Position numbers and translations under genes: made by a program
Part shown: piece by piece, positions 1 to 7,675 of the stretch
How the letters are laid out: each line of letters opens with the position of its first letter
How positions within the stretch are numbered: the first letter of the stretch is position 1
DNA from: an uncultured Eubacterium sp.
GTDB lineage: Bacteria > Bacillota > Clostridia > Lachnospirales > Lachnospiraceae
Direction of reading: 5' to 3'
Assembly: GCA_937915825.1 (NCBI GenBank)
Contig: CALGGT010000098.1
Span: 1-21,832, forward strand
Length of the DNA stretch: 21,832 nt
The notes under the pieces: generated by a model
The model's input: the letters and a program-made list of their open reading frames with translations, nothing else
Database searches by the model: none
What the model was told of the DNA's origin: nothing

Positions 1-37
1 AACCGAGTTGTTGTAGGTTCGAGCCCTACTCGGGGAG
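1..37 (+). tRNA. 3' part of a tRNA, probably tRNA-Asn
   Basis: The window opens inside a tRNA. The end of an anticodon loop (AA) and the 3' anticodon stem CCGAG are followed by a five-base variable loop. A full T arm is visible: GTAGG, loop TTCGAGC, CCTAC. The 3' acceptor strand TCGGGGA and discriminator G end at base 37. CCA is not encoded. The anticodon lies just outside the window, so the Asn identity is inferred from resemblance of this 3' half to Firmicute tRNA-Asn (GTT). Confidence 0.75.
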
Positions 38-60
38 TTAATGAATACTTACGCAAAAAG

Positions 61-92
61 TTCCATAAACTAGTTGTTTGTGGAATTTTTTG
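61..92 (+). terminator. Terminator after the tRNA
   Basis: TTCCATAAAC pairs with GTTTGTGGAA (one G-T pair) around a five-base loop, followed by a run of T. It sits 24 bases after the tRNA and probably ends that transcript. Confidence 0.8.
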
Positions 93-155
93 TTATCTTC
101 AAATCAGGTTACTCACAATGAATCATCTGTTCGGTAAGGAGGAATGAATTAAATT

Positions 156-1187
156 ATGAAAAAAGTATTTTCAACCATTTCAATGATCTTGGTGTTGGCT
201 GTGTTTGTCTCGATTCTAAGCCCTGCTAAGACGGTAAAAACGAACTCGGTCCGTAAAGAAACGAAGGTAACACAAAAAGAACTTGATCATTATTTTAGTA
301 AAAGTGCTTTTGTCGGAAATTCAGTATCTCTTGCATTGAAATATTATACAAGAACGAAGAAAAAATCTTTTATGGGTTCTCCTAAAATGCTTGTCTATGG
401 CTGTTATTCTTTTATTAACGATATGACGAGCTATCGACAATATATGATTCACTATAAGGGGCGCCCGATGAAAGCCAAAGATGCGATAAAAGCCGCGGGA
501 GTAAAACGAGCATTTATTTGTATGGGAACCAATGATATGAATACGAGCAGAAATCTGGTTTATACTCATTATGTCCGATACATTAAAGGGATTCAGAAGA
601 AAAATCCGGGGATTGTTATTTTCATTGAGAGTACCACACCGGTCCGGAAAAACAAAGGTCTTTTGAATAATAAAGAGATCAACAAACTGAATAGAAAAAT
701 GAAAAAATATGCGGATAACCATAAGGATGTTTATTACATTAATATAAATACTCCGATGAGAGACAAGACAGGAAGATTTCGCTCACAATACTGCAGTGAC
801 GGATTTTGCCATGTGACGATGAAAGGTTGTCAGGTATGGCTTAAGCTTGTCTCCCGATATGTGAAAAAACTTTTGCAGGCAGAAAAAGATGCCAGGCGTT
901 CCGTTAAGGCAACGGAAAAAAGTTTGTCTAAGGAAGATTACAAGATAGCAAAAGAGCGCATAGAAAAGCTAGAGGATAGTACGGTAAAATCAAAGCTTAA
1001 AAAGCGTTTGCATAAAGTTAAGAATAAGATTAAGCGTAAACAATCACAGAATCAGGATTCGAAGGTGAAACCGACGCCGACGCCGATTCCCAGTTCAAGT
1101 CCAGTTCCAAGTCCTGTGATTACAGCGACACCTGTGCCGACGAATACACCGACCGGAGCAACGGATGGTACAAGTGAAAGACAATAA
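156..1187 (+). CDS. Secreted SGNH/GDSL-type hydrolase with Pro/Thr-rich tail
   Basis: This 343-residue protein has an N-terminal signal peptide or signal anchor (hydrophobic residues about 7-24) and is probably exported. SGNH-type blocks are visible. Block I reads FVGNSVS with the presumed nucleophile Ser56, so Asp of GDS is replaced by Asn. Block III is GTND (124-127). A DGFCH motif (215-219) supplies the presumed Asp/His pair. The family comprises esterases and acyl hydrolases; the substrate cannot be told. From about residue 240 the chain is Lys/Glu-rich and probably helical. It ends in a Pro/Thr/Ser-rich stretch (about 308-335) that looks like a wall-spanning linker, but no LPXTG motif follows. 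AAGGAGG at 136-142 supports this start. The gene stands alone between two terminators. I see no clear promoter in the short upstream gap. Confidence 0.8.
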   Translation: MKKVFSTISMILVLAVFVSILSPAKTVKTNSVRKETKVTQKELDHYFSKSAFVGNSVSLALKYYTRTKKKSFMGSPKMLVYGCYSFINDMTSYRQYMIHYKGRPMKAKDAIKAAGVKRAFICMGTNDMNTSRNLVYTHYVRYIKGIQKKNPGIVIFIESTTPVRKNKGLLNNKEINKLNRKMKKYADNHKDVYYININTPMRDKTGRFRSQYCSDGFCHVTMKGCQVWLKLVSRYVKKLLQAEKDARRSVKATEKSLSKEDYKIAKERIEKLEDSTVKSKLKKRLHKVKNKIKRKQSQNQDSKVKPTPTPIPSSSPVPSPVITATPVPTNTPTGATDGTSERQ

Positions 1188-1235
1188 CGACCCGATCAGG
1201 TCACGCGAATGACAAGTACTCAGAGAGTTTATATT

Positions 1236-1269
1236 GGGATAGCAATCATGGTGATTGCTATCCCTTTTT
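1236..1269 (+). terminator. Strong intrinsic terminator after SGNH gene
   Basis: A perfect 13-base stem, GGGATAGCAATCA against TGATTGCTATCCC, has a TGG loop and is followed by TTTTT. Confidence 0.95.
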
Positions 1270-1330
1270 AAAGGTTAAATATCGAGGACTGTGAATCGAA
1301 ACAAGTTTTTTAAAAAATTTGAAAAAAGAC

Positions 1331-1358
1331 TTGACAGACTGTTTTTTTTTTTTATAAT
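1331..1358 (+). promoter_or_regulatory. Promoter with 12-T run in the spacer
   Basis: TTGACA (1331-1336) and TATAAT (1353-1358) are separated by 16 bases, and both hexamers match the consensus. Eleven spacer bases plus the first T of the -10 box form an uninterrupted run of 12 T (1342-1353). It serves the secreted-protein/exporter cassette. Confidence 0.9.
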
Positions 1359-1419
1359 ATTATAGGTGTTTAAGTGCGCACATCAAACCACTACTAAAAA
1401 ATTTAAAGGAGCCATTTGT

Positions 1420-1866
1420 ATGCTAAAAATGAAAAAAGTGATTGGCTCACTTGTTATTTGTGGTATGGTGTTTGGTGGAAGTACGATTATGGCGGCTAGT
1501 GGGGACTCGGCAGGTGCAAATATCAATGTAGAAAGGTATAAAGAATCAGCGATTAAAGAGTGTATGACCTCTACGATGGATCATGCTGTAGCTGTAGGAA
1601 ATACCAAGAAATGTGTAGGCGTGGTCGGAGAGATTTGGGGAGGTCCTAACAGTAATAAACGTAATTTTGAAGATGGGGGAAAGGCTTGCTATATTCATCG
1701 AATAGTTAGTGAGAAAGGAGATCCTTGGAAAGCGCGAAATGTAAAAACATTCGGTAGTAACTATTTTCAGGCCCGTATCTATGGTGGCACGAAAGTCAGA
1801 ACAACGAAAGCATCTATGAAGAGTGCACCTAAAAGTATTGGAAGTACGTTAGGAGTCGCTAGATAA
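1420..1866 (+). CDS. Small secreted cysteine-containing protein, unknown function
   Basis: I do not recognise this family. The start at 1420 is chosen over the upstream GTG at 1366 because AAAGGAG (1405-1411) lies nine bases before it and because 1366 would fall at the likely transcription start. The 148-residue product begins with MLKMKK and a hydrophobic stretch (about 7-24), with a likely signal-peptidase cut near Ala25-Ser27. The mature part of about 120 residues has three cysteines (48, 65, 90), a Gly-rich segment (about 66-76) and a basic C-terminus rich in Lys, Ser and Thr. It is first in a cassette with an ABC exporter, so it may be a bacteriocin-like or signalling product, or a substrate or partner of the exporter. 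I could not align it with lactococcin 972 or other bacteriocins I know. Confidence 0.75.
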   Translation: MLKMKKVIGSLVICGMVFGGSTIMAASGDSAGANINVERYKESAIKECMTSTMDHAVAVGNTKKCVGVVGEIWGGPNSNKRNFEDGGKACYIHRIVSEKGDPWKARNVKTFGSNYFQARIYGGTKVRTTKASMKSAPKSIGSTLGVAR

Positions 1867-1878
1867 ATATGCTCATAA

Positions 1879-1903
1879 GGGCAGCTTTTAAACAGAGCTG
1901 CCC
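1879..1903 (+). promoter_or_regulatory. Intercistronic hairpin
   Basis: GGGCAGCT pairs perfectly with AGCTGCCC around a nine-base loop, 13 bases after the stop of the secreted-protein gene. Only an A/T-rich stretch follows, not a clean T run. It may be a leaky terminator or an mRNA-stabilising hairpin giving more of the secreted protein than of the exporter. Confidence 0.55.
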
Positions 1904-1931
1904 TATAAATTTTATAATAGAAGGAGAAGAT

Positions 1932-3716
1932 ATGTTTCGTTATACATTCAAACGTTTTTATAGAAACAAAGGTATTCTGGTCATTACATTTTTAGCGATT
2001 ATTTTATGCGTAAATTTTGGTGGGATAGTAAGCAGCACTAGAGATTTAAATACGGAATTGAGAGTGGGATTAATTACCAGAATTACGATGGCGTTGTATT
2101 TTATGGTATGTTCCTATGAGTTCTTTTCTCAAATTCAAAGATCCGGTATGGAAGAAATAGTCAGGATCGGGGGATTAAAGAAGGAGTATTGGAATTCCTT
2201 CTTAATCTTCTTACTATTAGATGTGTTTGTTTCTTTAATAAATGTATGGGTAGGATTTTGGGAGAATAAGAGTTTTTTTTATGTGTTTGAACCGCTTTAT
2301 CTTAGTTTCATTATTCAAATTTGTCTTGTTTATTATATTCTTCCATTTTTAATTTCGATTTTGGTGGGAATTGTTTTTTCCAAAATCACAAAACGACTTT
2401 ACGCATATGTTGCGATTTTATGTTCCTATATGTTATGGAATGGAATGATTACAGCACCTTTAAAATATTCCTATCAATCGAATCTTATCATTTATCGTCT
2501 GATTGATATATTTTCTATTTTCAATCGTGACTTTCGAGGACTCTTGGATGCATTATATTATATATCCGTAGATCCGGTTGAATATGAAAAGGTTCTATTT
2601 TGGCTGTTTTTCGCCCTGACTGGGTTAATGTTAGTTTTCGTAGGAAAAAGAAATCTCCCTCTTTTAGGAGTGTGCACTTTTTTGTGTATACTTTGTTTTG
2701 GATTATTTATGCAGCCAAGTGGAGAATTCTATTGCGATGAAGGTGTTCGCAATAGCTGGATGGATGATCAATATTATTATATGAGGAAGCCATCGCTTTT
2801 AAACTTGGAGAAAGAAGGAGGATTTTCTATAAGAAAAATATCCGGCAAACTAACGTTTGGAAGAGAGCTATCCGGAGATATAAAGATTGAGGTAGACCAA
2901 GATGACTTAGAAGAGTATTCCTTTACTTTGTATCATGGTTATAAGGTGAAGAAAATAACAGATGAAAGGGGAAAAGAGCTTCCATTTAAACAATCCATCG
3001 ATGCTTTATATGTTTATCCGAAGGAATCTACGAAGGTATTTCATATTTATTACAAAGGGTGCTCAAGGGTTTTTTATGCAACCTATACCGCGTCGAATCT
3101 ACCCGGATTCTTTGCCTATGTTCCTATTGCGGGCGTTCGAACGATATATTATAAGGATGACCGATATAAACAATATAATTTAAGTGGAAATGGCTATGAT
3201 ATAGATTATGATCTAACAATCGGCTCTCCTCAGAAAGTATATTCAAATTTGAAGGAGGTATCCGATCACCATTTTGTAGGAAAAACGGATGGGGTATCCC
3301 TTGTTTCCAGTGCCTTTTTAAAGGTAGATCAACGGGATCATTGCAGAATTATCTATTCGTATTTAGATGCTTTTTCTGAACAATCAAATCATGAGTCAAG
3401 AAACCGGGAATTATCAGAAAAGATCAAGTCCTTCGGGATTACAGATCCGAAATTTACCGTTTTTGATCTTGGGGTAAATAATGCGTCTGTACCTTATATT
3501 AATCAGGATCATATTTACGATATGGAAATGGCTAAAGGTCTATACTCCATTTATCAAAGCACAGGCGTGATGCCCTCGGATTTTGGTTATTCCGAGAACG
3601 GGCGATTACAGCAAATAGGGGAGAAATTAACGGAGGAAACAGAAGAGATGGAGAAGGAAGAAACCGAAGATGTTGAGGTGAATGCTCAAAAGAATACAGA
3701 GGAGGGAGATAAATGA
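1932..3716 (+). CDS. ABC-2-like exporter membrane subunit with M1-peptidase-like extracellular domain
   Basis: The reading frame is open from 1869, but ATG 1932 follows AAGGAGAAGA and is the likely start (594 residues). The N-terminal half has about six or seven membrane segments (roughly 14-33, 47-66, 88-108, 124-148, 157-175, 220-237, 243-261). Residues about 262-594 are hydrophilic and should lie outside the cell. Within them, about 295-445 alternates beta-strand-like segments and includes a GYDIDYDLTIGSP stretch then SNL. This resembles the N-terminal beta domain of M1 aminopeptidases, where a similar strand precedes 'SN'. No HEXXH zinc motif follows, so I see no peptidase activity. The chain ends in a Glu-rich tail. 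The stop overlaps the next ATG by four bases. With the next two genes it should form an exporter or immunity transporter; the M1 resemblance is by eye. Confidence 0.7.
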   Translation: MFRYTFKRFYRNKGILVITFLAIILCVNFGGIVSSTRDLNTELRVGLITRITMALYFMVCSYEFFSQIQRSGMEEIVRIGGLKKEYWNSFLIFLLLDVFVSLINVWVGFWENKSFFYVFEPLYLSFIIQICLVYYILPFLISILVGIVFSKITKRLYAYVAILCSYMLWNGMITAPLKYSYQSNLIIYRLIDIFSIFNRDFRGLLDALYYISVDPVEYEKVLFWLFFALTGLMLVFVGKRNLPLLGVCTFLCILCFGLFMQPSGEFYCDEGVRNSWMDDQYYYMRKPSLLNLEKEGGFSIRKISGKLTFGRELSGDIKIEVDQDDLEEYSFTLYHGYKVKKITDERGKELPFKQSIDALYVYPKESTKVFHIYYKGCSRVFYATYTASNLPGFFAYVPIAGVRTIYYKDDRYKQYNLSGNGYDIDYDLTIGSPQKVYSNLKEVSDHHFVGKTDGVSLVSSAFLKVDQRDHCRIIYSYLDAFSEQSNHESRNRELSEKIKSFGITDPKFTVFDLGVNNASVPYINQDHIYDMEMAKGLYSIYQSTGVMPSDFGYSENGRLQQIGEKLTEETEEMEKEETEDVEVNAQKNTEEGDK

Positions 3717-4363
3717 TTCTTCGAAATATGTTTTTCAATTTTAAAAAGATGAAATATTTATTTTTCGTTCCGATTATATTCTATTATGTGTTACTTCCTC
3801 TGATCCTTCTTGGCAATAAGTTAAATCCATGGGGAGACACCGAGGAGATTACCAGTGTTTTGTATGCGTGGATTCCGATTATCTCTGTATGGTGGATTTC
3901 TTTATTTCACAAAGAATACATCGATGAGCGTGGCGGAGAAGTTCTGTATGTTTACGGGGATGTGTTCTCGCAAACGTTCTTCCTCTGGTTGGCGAATCAG
4001 GTATTGCTGTTGCCGATCCTAAGTTTTTCCCTGTTCCTGGATGAATTCAATGGTCCGATGGTGTATTTGGATCTTTTGCTGATCAACGCGTTAATATGCG
4101 GAATTGATTATTATCTGAATTTTTCGTTCCAAAGTGTACCCCTTGCTTTTTTTGTCGTGATCATCTATGCGATCTCTTCCGGAACAAGTAACCTGGAAGG
4201 TACACAGGAATTGGGAATATGGATCGATAAGTTCATGGAGTATGTGAACTATTATAAAGTTGTTGATCTGGATTGGATGCTAGAATTTACGGGATATGCC
4301 TTTGTATTAGCCACCATGGTTTTTTGGGGTTTGGGTTATTGGAAATCCAAACGTCTAGAGTAA
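3713..4363 (+). CDS. Second membrane subunit of the exporter
   Basis: This 216-residue, very hydrophobic protein has about six membrane segments (near 15-33, 50-65, 88-107, 114-133, 138-156, 190-208) and Trp/Tyr-rich connections. The start codon overlaps the previous stop (ATGA), with a GGAGGGAG ribosome site just upstream, so translation is probably coupled. The size and position between a larger permease and an ABC ATPase fit the smaller transmembrane subunit of an ABC-2-type exporter. No sequence motif names the substrate. Confidence 0.7.
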   Translation: MILRNMFFNFKKMKYLFFVPIIFYYVLLPLILLGNKLNPWGDTEEITSVLYAWIPIISVWWISLFHKEYIDERGGEVLYVYGDVFSQTFFLWLANQVLLLPILSFSLFLDEFNGPMVYLDLLLINALICGIDYYLNFSFQSVPLAFFVVIIYAISSGTSNLEGTQELGIWIDKFMEYVNYYKVVDLDWMLEFTGYAFVLATMVFWGLGYWKSKRLE

Positions 4364-4388
4364 GTAGAAGAGATAAAAGGAGAATGAA

Positions 4389-5099
4389 ATGATCGAGCTG
4401 AAAAATGTTGAAAAGAAATTTGGGAATAACGTGATACTATCGGATATCAATTGTTCGATTCCTACCGGTTTGTATGGGTTGTTAGGACCAAATGGAGCCG
4501 GAAAAACCACCTTAATGCGATGTATGACAGATTTATATTCCATCAATAAAGGAAAAATCATCATCGATGGAAAGCCGAATACCAAAGTAAAGAAAAATGG
4601 AATCGGTTATCTTCCCCAGAACTTCGGATTGTTCAAGGAGTTGACGGTGGATGAGATCATGATGTATTTTTGCAACCTGAAGGGGATTGAGAAGAAGGAC
4701 CGAAAAGATCAGGTAGACCAGGCGCTTCACATCGTAAATATGGAAAAGAACCGCAAGAAGTTTTGCGGGAAATTATCCGGTGGTATGGTGCGTCGTGTGG
4801 GAATTGCCCAGGCACTTCTGGGGCATCCGAATTTAATTCTTTTGGACGAGCCTACGGTAGGACTAGATCCGGAGGAACGACGAAGATTTAAAGATGCAAT
4901 TATTGAGTTGGGGAAGGATCAAGATCAAACCATTCTAATGTCTACCCACATCGTGGAAGATGTGGAAGATACCTGTGAAAATGTGATTTTAATGAAGGAT
5001 GGGAAGATAACCCAACCATTCCTTGTGGAGGAATTAAAGAAAAAAGAAGGAACGGATCGGTTGGAAGACGCGTATTTAAAAAGTGTTGCCAATATGTAG
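4389..5099 (+). CDS. ABC exporter ATP-binding protein
   Basis: This is a complete 236-residue ATPase subunit. Walker A is GPNGAGKTT (33-41), the Q-loop Gln is at 77, the signature is LSGGM (129-133), Walker B is LILLDEP (149-155), and the H-loop His is at 187 (STHIVED). The arrangement fits ABC-2-type drug, bacteriocin or immunity exporters rather than solute importers. AAGGAG at 4378-4383 precedes the start. It is the last gene of the cassette, 25 bases after the smaller membrane subunit and just before a strong terminator. It should power the two membrane subunits. Confidence 0.92.
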   Translation: MIELKNVEKKFGNNVILSDINCSIPTGLYGLLGPNGAGKTTLMRCMTDLYSINKGKIIIDGKPNTKVKKNGIGYLPQNFGLFKELTVDEIMMYFCNLKGIEKKDRKDQVDQALHIVNMEKNRKKFCGKLSGGMVRRVGIAQALLGHPNLILLDEPTVGLDPEERRRFKDAIIELGKDQDQTILMSTHIVEDVEDTCENVILMKDGKITQPFLVEELKKKEGTDRLEDAYLKSVANM

Positions 5100-5112
5100 A
5101 GTTATGAATGCT

Positions 5113-5148
5113 AAAAAAGACTTATCGTAACGAGATAAGTCTTTTTTT
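5113..5148 (+). terminator. Terminator of exporter cassette
   Basis: AAAAAGACTTATC pairs perfectly with GATAAGTCTTTTT around a seven-base loop. The A-tract before and T-tract after would let it work in both directions. Confidence 0.95.
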
Positions 5149-5220
5149 AAATGCTATTGTAAATCTTGTTATTTTAGATCTTGTAGATAAGGGGATACAA
5201 GGCGACTTCTCTAAATTGTA

Positions 5221-5249
5221 TTGAAATCAGGTATAAAACAGTATATAAT
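5221..5249 (+). promoter_or_regulatory. Promoter of the yccF operon
   Basis: TTGAAA (5221-5226) and TATAAT (5244-5249) are separated by 17 bases, 43 bases before the yccF start. No terminator is seen until after the SDR gene, so it probably drives all four genes. Confidence 0.85.
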
Positions 5250-5292
5250 GAAGTTGCAATATATATGGTAATACGGTTGGAAAGGATTTTCT

Positions 5293-5658
5293 ATGAAATT
5301 TTTAGGGAATGTATTATGGTTTTTTTTGGGTGGTGCTCTGTGCGGTGTTGCATGGTTGATGGCCGCGCTCTTATGCTGTTGTACGATCATCGGGATCCCA
5401 TTGGGAATTCAATGTGCTAAGTTTGGAATCCTGACCTTTTTCCCTTTTGGAAAGGAAATTCTGTTTGGGGGAGGAGCGGTCTCTCTGATGGCCAATATTA
5501 TCTGGCTTGTGTTTTTAGGAATTCCCTTGGCTGTTTTACATGCTTGTTTCGGTGTTTTTTTCTATATTACGATCATCGGGATTCCATTCGGTGTACAATT
5601 TTTCAAATTAGCAAAATTATCGCTTATGCCGTTTGGAGCCAGCATTGTGGAAGTGTAA
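5293..5658 (+). CDS. yccF: YccF family inner-membrane protein
   Basis: This 121-residue membrane protein is built from two similar halves. TIIGIPLGIQ (31-40) and TIIGIPFGVQ (93-102) are each followed by a Lys, hydrophobic residues and PFG (51-53 and 113-115). This internal duplication is the hallmark of the YccF (DUF307) family. About four hydrophobic segments are present. The molecular function of the family is not established. AAAGGA lies seven bases before the ATG. It is the first gene of a four-gene operon. Only three bases separate its stop from the next start, so it is expressed with the nucleosidase-like gene. Confidence 0.88.
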   Translation: MKFLGNVLWFFLGGALCGVAWLMAALLCCCTIIGIPLGIQCAKFGILTFFPFGKEILFGGGAVSLMANIIWLVFLGIPLAVLHACFGVFFYITIIGIPFGVQFFKLAKLSLMPFGASIVEV

Positions 5659-5661
5659 AGA

Positions 5662-6627
5662 ATGATTACGATTTTTTGTGCCCTGTATTATGAGGCGGAG
5701 TCCATGATCCAGCGTTGGAAACTAACGGATATTACGGATGATTTTAACGGAGGACAAGGTCTTCGCTGTAAAATATTTGCCAATGATCACCTTCATCTGG
5801 TCGTAACCGGAGCCGGGATGGTAAATGCTGTGCTGGCTTTTTCAGATGCCTGCAGGTGCTACGCGTCGGAAAGACAAAAAAGACATCTGATCAACCTGGG
5901 AATTGCCGGCGGAAGGAGGGAAAATCTTGCCGTCGCATCGGTGGGACAAATGTTTCAGATTCATAGCATTCACAACGGGATGACTGGTAGAGATTTTTAT
6001 CCGGATATGGAAATGTCCTTTGGTCTGCCGGAGTCACGATTGATTACGGTGGCAAAACCTGTGGGAGAAAAAGAAATGCAGGCGTTCACGGATGAACCGG
6101 AAGTAAATTTGACAGGAACTAGGTCAAAAGAAGGCAGCCTGGAAGAAAGGAAGCCCTGGGTGGAGAATATTCTGTTTGACATGGAAGGGGCTTACTTGGC
6201 AGAAGCGTATGGGAAATATGTTCATGAGGATATTTGGGAATCTTGCATGTATTTTAAAATATTGTCGGACTACGGTGTGGAGCAGGAATCCGTAACAGGG
6301 AAAAAGGTTCGCACGTTGCTTGAGAAAAACATGGATCAAATCCAGGAAGTTATTAATTCTTTATTAAAAAAGGATGTTAACAGAGCGTCTATGACAGAAG
6401 AGGAATTAAAGCTCTTTTTCAATCTAAGTCACAACCTGTGTGCGTCGGAAACGATGAAAGAGGACATAAAAAAGATGGTTCATTACGACTGTTTGTCCCA
6501 TGGGAAATTACGTAGGATTTATGAGGAATTTTATCGTAAAAATATGCTTCCTGTTACAAATAAAAGAGATGGTAAAAAAGTATGGGAAAATATGAAAAAA
6601 ATATGTATTTCAGGGGAGTGTGAGTGA
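5662..6627 (+). CDS. Nucleoside phosphorylase/MTA-SAH nucleosidase-like protein with extra C-terminal region
   Basis: The first about 235 residues have the phosphorylase-superfamily plan of 5'-methylthioadenosine/S-adenosylhomocysteine nucleosidase: an N-terminal CALYYEAE (6-13), VVTGAG (47-52), NLGIAGG (78-84), DMEGAY (173-178, with the substrate-binding Glu) and KILSDYG (199-205, where the catalytic Asp is expected). At 321 residues it is longer than the usual about 230. Residues about 240-321 form an added charged, probably helical region I do not recognise. The ribosome site lies inside the end of yccF. The neighbouring radical SAM gene suggests a role in cleaving SAM-derived nucleosides such as 5'-deoxyadenosine, but this is inference. 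Confidence 0.75.
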   Translation: MITIFCALYYEAESMIQRWKLTDITDDFNGGQGLRCKIFANDHLHLVVTGAGMVNAVLAFSDACRCYASERQKRHLINLGIAGGRRENLAVASVGQMFQIHSIHNGMTGRDFYPDMEMSFGLPESRLITVAKPVGEKEMQAFTDEPEVNLTGTRSKEGSLEERKPWVENILFDMEGAYLAEAYGKYVHEDIWESCMYFKILSDYGVEQESVTGKKVRTLLEKNMDQIQEVINSLLKKDVNRASMTEEELKLFFNLSHNLCASETMKEDIKKMVHYDCLSHGKLRRIYEEFYRKNMLPVTNKRDGKKVWENMKKICISGECE

Positions 6628-6631
6628 TGGA

Positions 6632-7663
6632 ATGAAAGAAAAACGTGCGGAAATTTTTTCTTATATTTATGTGGAAAGATCCATCCAAGATCATGGAAAA
6701 ACCAAGGAGATTCTTTCTCATTTTCCTACCTCTCAGCTTATCGCCATCCAACATTACAAAGATGTGTTTTCTCCTAGGAGCAATTTGAGGATAAATCAGA
6801 AGGAACATCCGCAATTGATTCTGGCAGAGGACCCGAATCCCGCCCTTTATCCGGGGGCGCCGGTATGTCATAATTTTGGAAATGAAAATTTCTATTATAC
6901 CGGAAATGTTAAGAATTGTTTTTATCATTGTGAGTATTGTTATTTGCAGGGGATGTATTCTTGCGGACATATTGTGGTTTTTGTGAATCAGGAGAAACTA
7001 TTTGAACGCTTGGAAGCATTACTGAAAAAGGAAGATGTGTACCTAAGCATATCTTATGATACGGATTTACTGGCGTTAGAGAGTATTACAGGTTTTTTAA
7101 AAGATTGGATGGAGTTTTTGAGTCTACATGAAAACCTTCAATTGGAGGTTCGCACGAAATGCGCCGGTGCAAAAACAATTCAAAAATTAGGTGGATTAAT
7201 GGAACGAAACAAGAATGCCCAAATGATTTTTGCTTTTAGTTTAAATCCGGAGGAGATCATTCAAAAATATGAGAAAAAAACGCCATCTCTCCGGGCTAGA
7301 TTGCAAGCAGTGAAGCAATCGTTGGAGAGTGGATTTTCTACAAGACTGTGTTTTGATCCGATGATCTATACAGAAAATTATCGGGATATTTATAAAGGAA
7401 TGTATGATCAGATCCGGCAACAGATTCCACTTTCCCGATTAAAGGATGTAAGCGTTGGATCCTTCCGTATTTCCAAGGCATATATGAAGGAAATGCGAAA
7501 GCAAAATTTCTACTCGGAAATTGCCTATTTTCCCTACGAATGCAAGAACGGATACTACCATTATCCATACGGACTGGACAGGAAAATGGAAGAATACTTA
7601 TGTGGATTATTGGAGCAGGATTTGACGGAAGAACAGATATTTCGAATGGAGTATTTTGGTTAA
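6632..7663 (+). CDS. Spore-photoproduct-lyase-like radical SAM protein
   Basis: ATG 6632 fits better than GTG 6620 because AGGGGAG (6612-6618) leaves too little room before the GTG. Positions here are counted from the GTG. The radical SAM cluster motif is CFYHCEYCYLQ (Cys100, 104, 107), the C-x3-C-x2-C spacing of spore photoproduct lyase, with the following Tyr108 conserved as in SplB. The later blocks FSLNPEEIIQKYE (214-226) and CFDPMIY align with SplB FSINADYVIKNFE and the APIY region. Length (about 343) equals SplB. At the site of the catalytic Cys141 of Bacillus SplB (CTSDIVGI), this protein reads YDTDLLAL (146-153), so the Cys appears to be Tyr. It is thus an SPL homolog of uncertain reaction, flanked by nucleosidase-like and SDR genes. 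Confidence 0.85.
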   Translation: MKEKRAEIFSYIYVERSIQDHGKTKEILSHFPTSQLIAIQHYKDVFSPRSNLRINQKEHPQLILAEDPNPALYPGAPVCHNFGNENFYYTGNVKNCFYHCEYCYLQGMYSCGHIVVFVNQEKLFERLEALLKKEDVYLSISYDTDLLALESITGFLKDWMEFLSLHENLQLEVRTKCAGAKTIQKLGGLMERNKNAQMIFAFSLNPEEIIQKYEKKTPSLRARLQAVKQSLESGFSTRLCFDPMIYTENYRDIYKGMYDQIRQQIPLSRLKDVSVGSFRISKAYMKEMRKQNFYSEIAYFPYECKNGYYHYPYGLDRKMEEYLCGLLEQDLTEEQIFRMEYFG

Positions 7664-7675
7664 AAAAGGAGTATC

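Noticed and set aside
1420..1866. Lactococcin 972-type bacteriocin, suggested by gene order.
   Set aside because: The conserved aromatic and Gly pattern of that family is not seen, so only 'unknown secreted protein' is supported.
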